Positions 62,194 through 64,000 of a DNA stretch of 64,000 nt are shown here, piece by piece. The stretch covers positions 496,001 to 560,000 of the forward strand of contig JAZGUH010000026.1 of assembly GCA_037893225.1 (NCBI GenBank). The letters run 5' to 3'. The first letter of the stretch is position 1. Each line of letters begins with the position of its first letter. This DNA comes from Hippasteria phrygiana. Its lineage: Eukaryota; Echinodermata; Asteroidea; Valvatida; Goniasteridae. The notes below the pieces were generated by a model. The model ran no database searches. It had not been told where the DNA came from and saw only the letters and a list, made by a program, of their open reading frames with translations. The position numbers and the translations under genes were made by a program.

Positions 62194-62342
62194 TTAGTTA
62201 CGCGCAGCCTCTGCCAACATCTGCATAGCGACCGCTGGTTCTACCATGGAGAGCGACCTCTCGTCCAATCCCATCTGCTCGGCCAGCGCGCTGAGGTCCA
62301 GACCAAACAGTCGCATGAAAGACAGAAACTCCATATCCTCCC
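62194..62342 (-). CDS. Terminal coding exon of an unrecognised minus-strand gene
   Basis: After acceptor ccacttccag, two bases complete a codon. The frame then reads EDMEFLSFMRLFGLDLSALA, EQMGLDERSLSMVEPAVAMQ and MLAEAARN and stops with TAA at 62194-62196. The composition (regular Leu/Met/Ala, amphipathic helices) and clean acceptor suggest a real exon. I do not recognise the family. Upstream exons would lie beyond 64000 or are hidden in the repeats. Confidence 0.55.
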
Positions 62343-62400
62343 CTGGAAGTGGAATGGCAAAGAAAGTCATGTTTACATTTCCTTTGATAATTCTGTTGAT

Positions 62401-62475
62401 TAACCCCCTTCTGTCTGGCTGTTATTATTGGGGTGCTGGTATGCCAAGGTTTGTGCAGCCAAAGGGAGTTTTTGG
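62401..62475. mobile_element. Family A MITE relic
   Basis: ttaacccccttctgtc, then ggggtgctggtatgcca and gtttgtgcagcc, resembling family A and the relic at 41987-42110. Confidence 0.45.
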
Positions 62476-62620
62476 ACACAAAAGGGAGTTCGTCCTATGA
62501 CGTCAGAATTGTTTGCAGCCTGCAGCGACGACTTTTAGACAAATGGCATCAGCGGGCTATGCTCCGCCAGAGGGGACTTAAAATAGAAATAGCTCTCAAA
62601 AGTCACTTTTTTTGTTATGT

Positions 62621-63687
62621 CAGACTCCCGAATTTTCTGTTGTATTTTTTGTTAGATTCCGTTTTTTTCAATTTGAAAATCCGTTTTTTTGCCGGTGTTA
62701 TTTTTAGTAAAATTCCGTGAAAACAACGGTGTTAATAAAAAAATTAAAAAACACACATATTTGTAACTGTCAACTTCATTGTGCGAGCAGTATTTGCAAA
62801 AAAGGATTTCGTCTGACACATATAGTCCTTCCTGGGGATATTGGCGCACACGGAGTTGCGGTGACAGAGTTTCGTTTTTCAGTTTTTTCGACGGCAAAGC
62901 CTTCTACTTTGGCACGATGACCCACTGCCTGTCACAGACAAGACAGAGGGAAATGCACGATCAGCGCATGCAGCGCGCACAACACACAATTCATTCAGCT
63001 GGTACCGGCACTCTTTGCTTCCTGCATTGGTTTTATTCATACATCGCTAGCGCTGGGTACCAGCACGCAGCGCATGGTGTGACCTCGTATCCATGGCTGC
63101 ATTCGAGCAACACACGCCCGGACAGCAGCCATTCACTCGCCCTGCCCCGGGAGCGACCACGCACGACAAACCTAGACTTGAAATCAAGTCACTAATTAAC
63201 CGGGATACTATCAGCGTTTACAACTACCGCGCGCATGCATTCCCGGGGTTATACTAAAAATGCACACCGTGCACGCACGCTGACTATTTAGTGGCTTGTC
63301 AAGTCTAGTATTGTACGGGGCAGTCGCAATGCCGCCGCATTGGTGTAAAAAAATTATTGCAACAACACGGCGAACAGACTATTCATCCATGCATTACATA
63401 TTCGTACTGCTGTCCGCCGCGCCGCGCCGCGCCGATTGGGATCGGCGCCGAGGGATCATGATTGAAAGCAGCATTTGTTTACTGTTTTTGTTTTGTTTTT
63501 GTCGAATTTTGAGAGGAAGTATACTCCGTGGTTGGGTTTTTTTAGGTAAATTTTGAACAAAATGTGTGTTTTCCATTTTATTCTCTTCATTTTTTCCACT
63601 TCCGTTTTATTTTCGTGATTCTGTGTTCTTAAGCAAATTCCGCGTTTCCGTCCGTGTTCACCGTGATGCGGAAAATTCGGGAGTCTG
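62621..63687. mobile_element. TIR element, 1067 bp, with TTATGT direct repeats
   Basis: cagactcccgaattttc and gaaaattcgggagtctg are exact complements. TTATGT stands at 62615-62620 and 63688-63693. The subterminal zones are rich in ttccg/gaaaatccg motifs. The interior is CpG-rich (ccgccgcgccgcgccgcgccg near 63415). No transposase is seen and the superfamily is unresolved. Confidence 0.75.
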
Positions 63688-63754
63688 TTATGTCATGGCA
63701 GAAAACAAATTGGCTGTTATATTTTACAATACAGAATCTACATAAAACAAAAAA

Positions 63755-64000
63755 ATGATTTAAACCAGTGATTAAAAAAAAAAATCATTTGATTTAAATC
63801 GCAATATAAATCAGTGATTAAATCATCCAACCCGAATGCCTTTTCACAACAGGGTTGGCTGATTTAAATCAATGTGATTTGAATCAGCCAACCCGAATGC
63901 CTTTTCACATCAGGATGGCTGATTTAAATCAATGTGATTTAAATCAGCCAACCCGAATGCCTTTTCACATCAGGATGGCTGATTTAAATCAACGTGATTT
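63755..64000. repeat. 60-bp tandem repeat running off the window
   Basis: The unit contains gatttaaatcaatgtgattt and aatcagccaacccgaatgcc. Two full 60-bp steps (about 63840, 63900, 63960) and a diverged first unit are seen. The array continues past 64000. Confidence 0.85.

Overview
This is eukaryotic nuclear DNA. It has split genes with GT-AG introns, tRNA-derived SINEs, non-LTR retrotransposon remnants, and a very high density of small terminal-inverted-repeat (TIR) elements. Frequent acatgta-type motifs, long C2H2 zinc-finger arrays and the repeat style suggest a marine invertebrate deuterostome, perhaps an echinoderm. That is an inference from style; the species cannot be fixed from the sequence.

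Layout. (1) 1-9.0 kb: a head-to-tail duplicated C2H2 zinc-finger locus on the minus strand. One gene has 16 canonical fingers (1671-3350) and the other has 35 (5039-8203). The second contains a 17-finger internal duplication and a frameshifted C-terminus. The window opens inside the flank of a further copy. (2) 9.0-17.0 kb: repeat-rich spacer with several TTAA- or TA-flanked elements and a decayed PHD-finger remnant. (3) 17.0-56.3 kb: one complete gene on the plus strand, coproporphyrinogen-III oxidase (CPOX, heme synthesis). I reconstructed it as 14 coding exons whose phases all agree and sum to 1131 nt (376 aa plus stop). Its introns hold most of the other features. These include a nested minus-strand gene encoding two MYND zinc fingers plus a DUF4470-type domain (37445-40344, intron 7), and a THAP-domain exon sitting inside a TTAA-flanked transposon (28263-29214, intron 6). 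They also include two LINE remnants and dozens of MITEs, SINEs and foldback elements. (4) 56.7-58.8 kb: a short unrecognised plus-strand gene model whose third exon is split by a 421-bp hAT-like MITE with a perfect 8-bp target duplication. (5) 59-64 kb: repeats, the last coding exon of an unrecognised minus-strand gene (62194-62342), a 1067-bp TIR element, and a 60-bp tandem array running off the window end.

The genes do not form a pathway. CPOX is a housekeeping enzyme gene expanded to 39 kb by transposons. The most striking biology is the mobile DNA: at least six distinct TTAA-flanked families, a 4-bp-TSD family starting GGGTCATTCC, and several precise nested insertions. Next to it lies a young, expanding zinc-finger array whose fingers differ mainly at DNA-contact positions.
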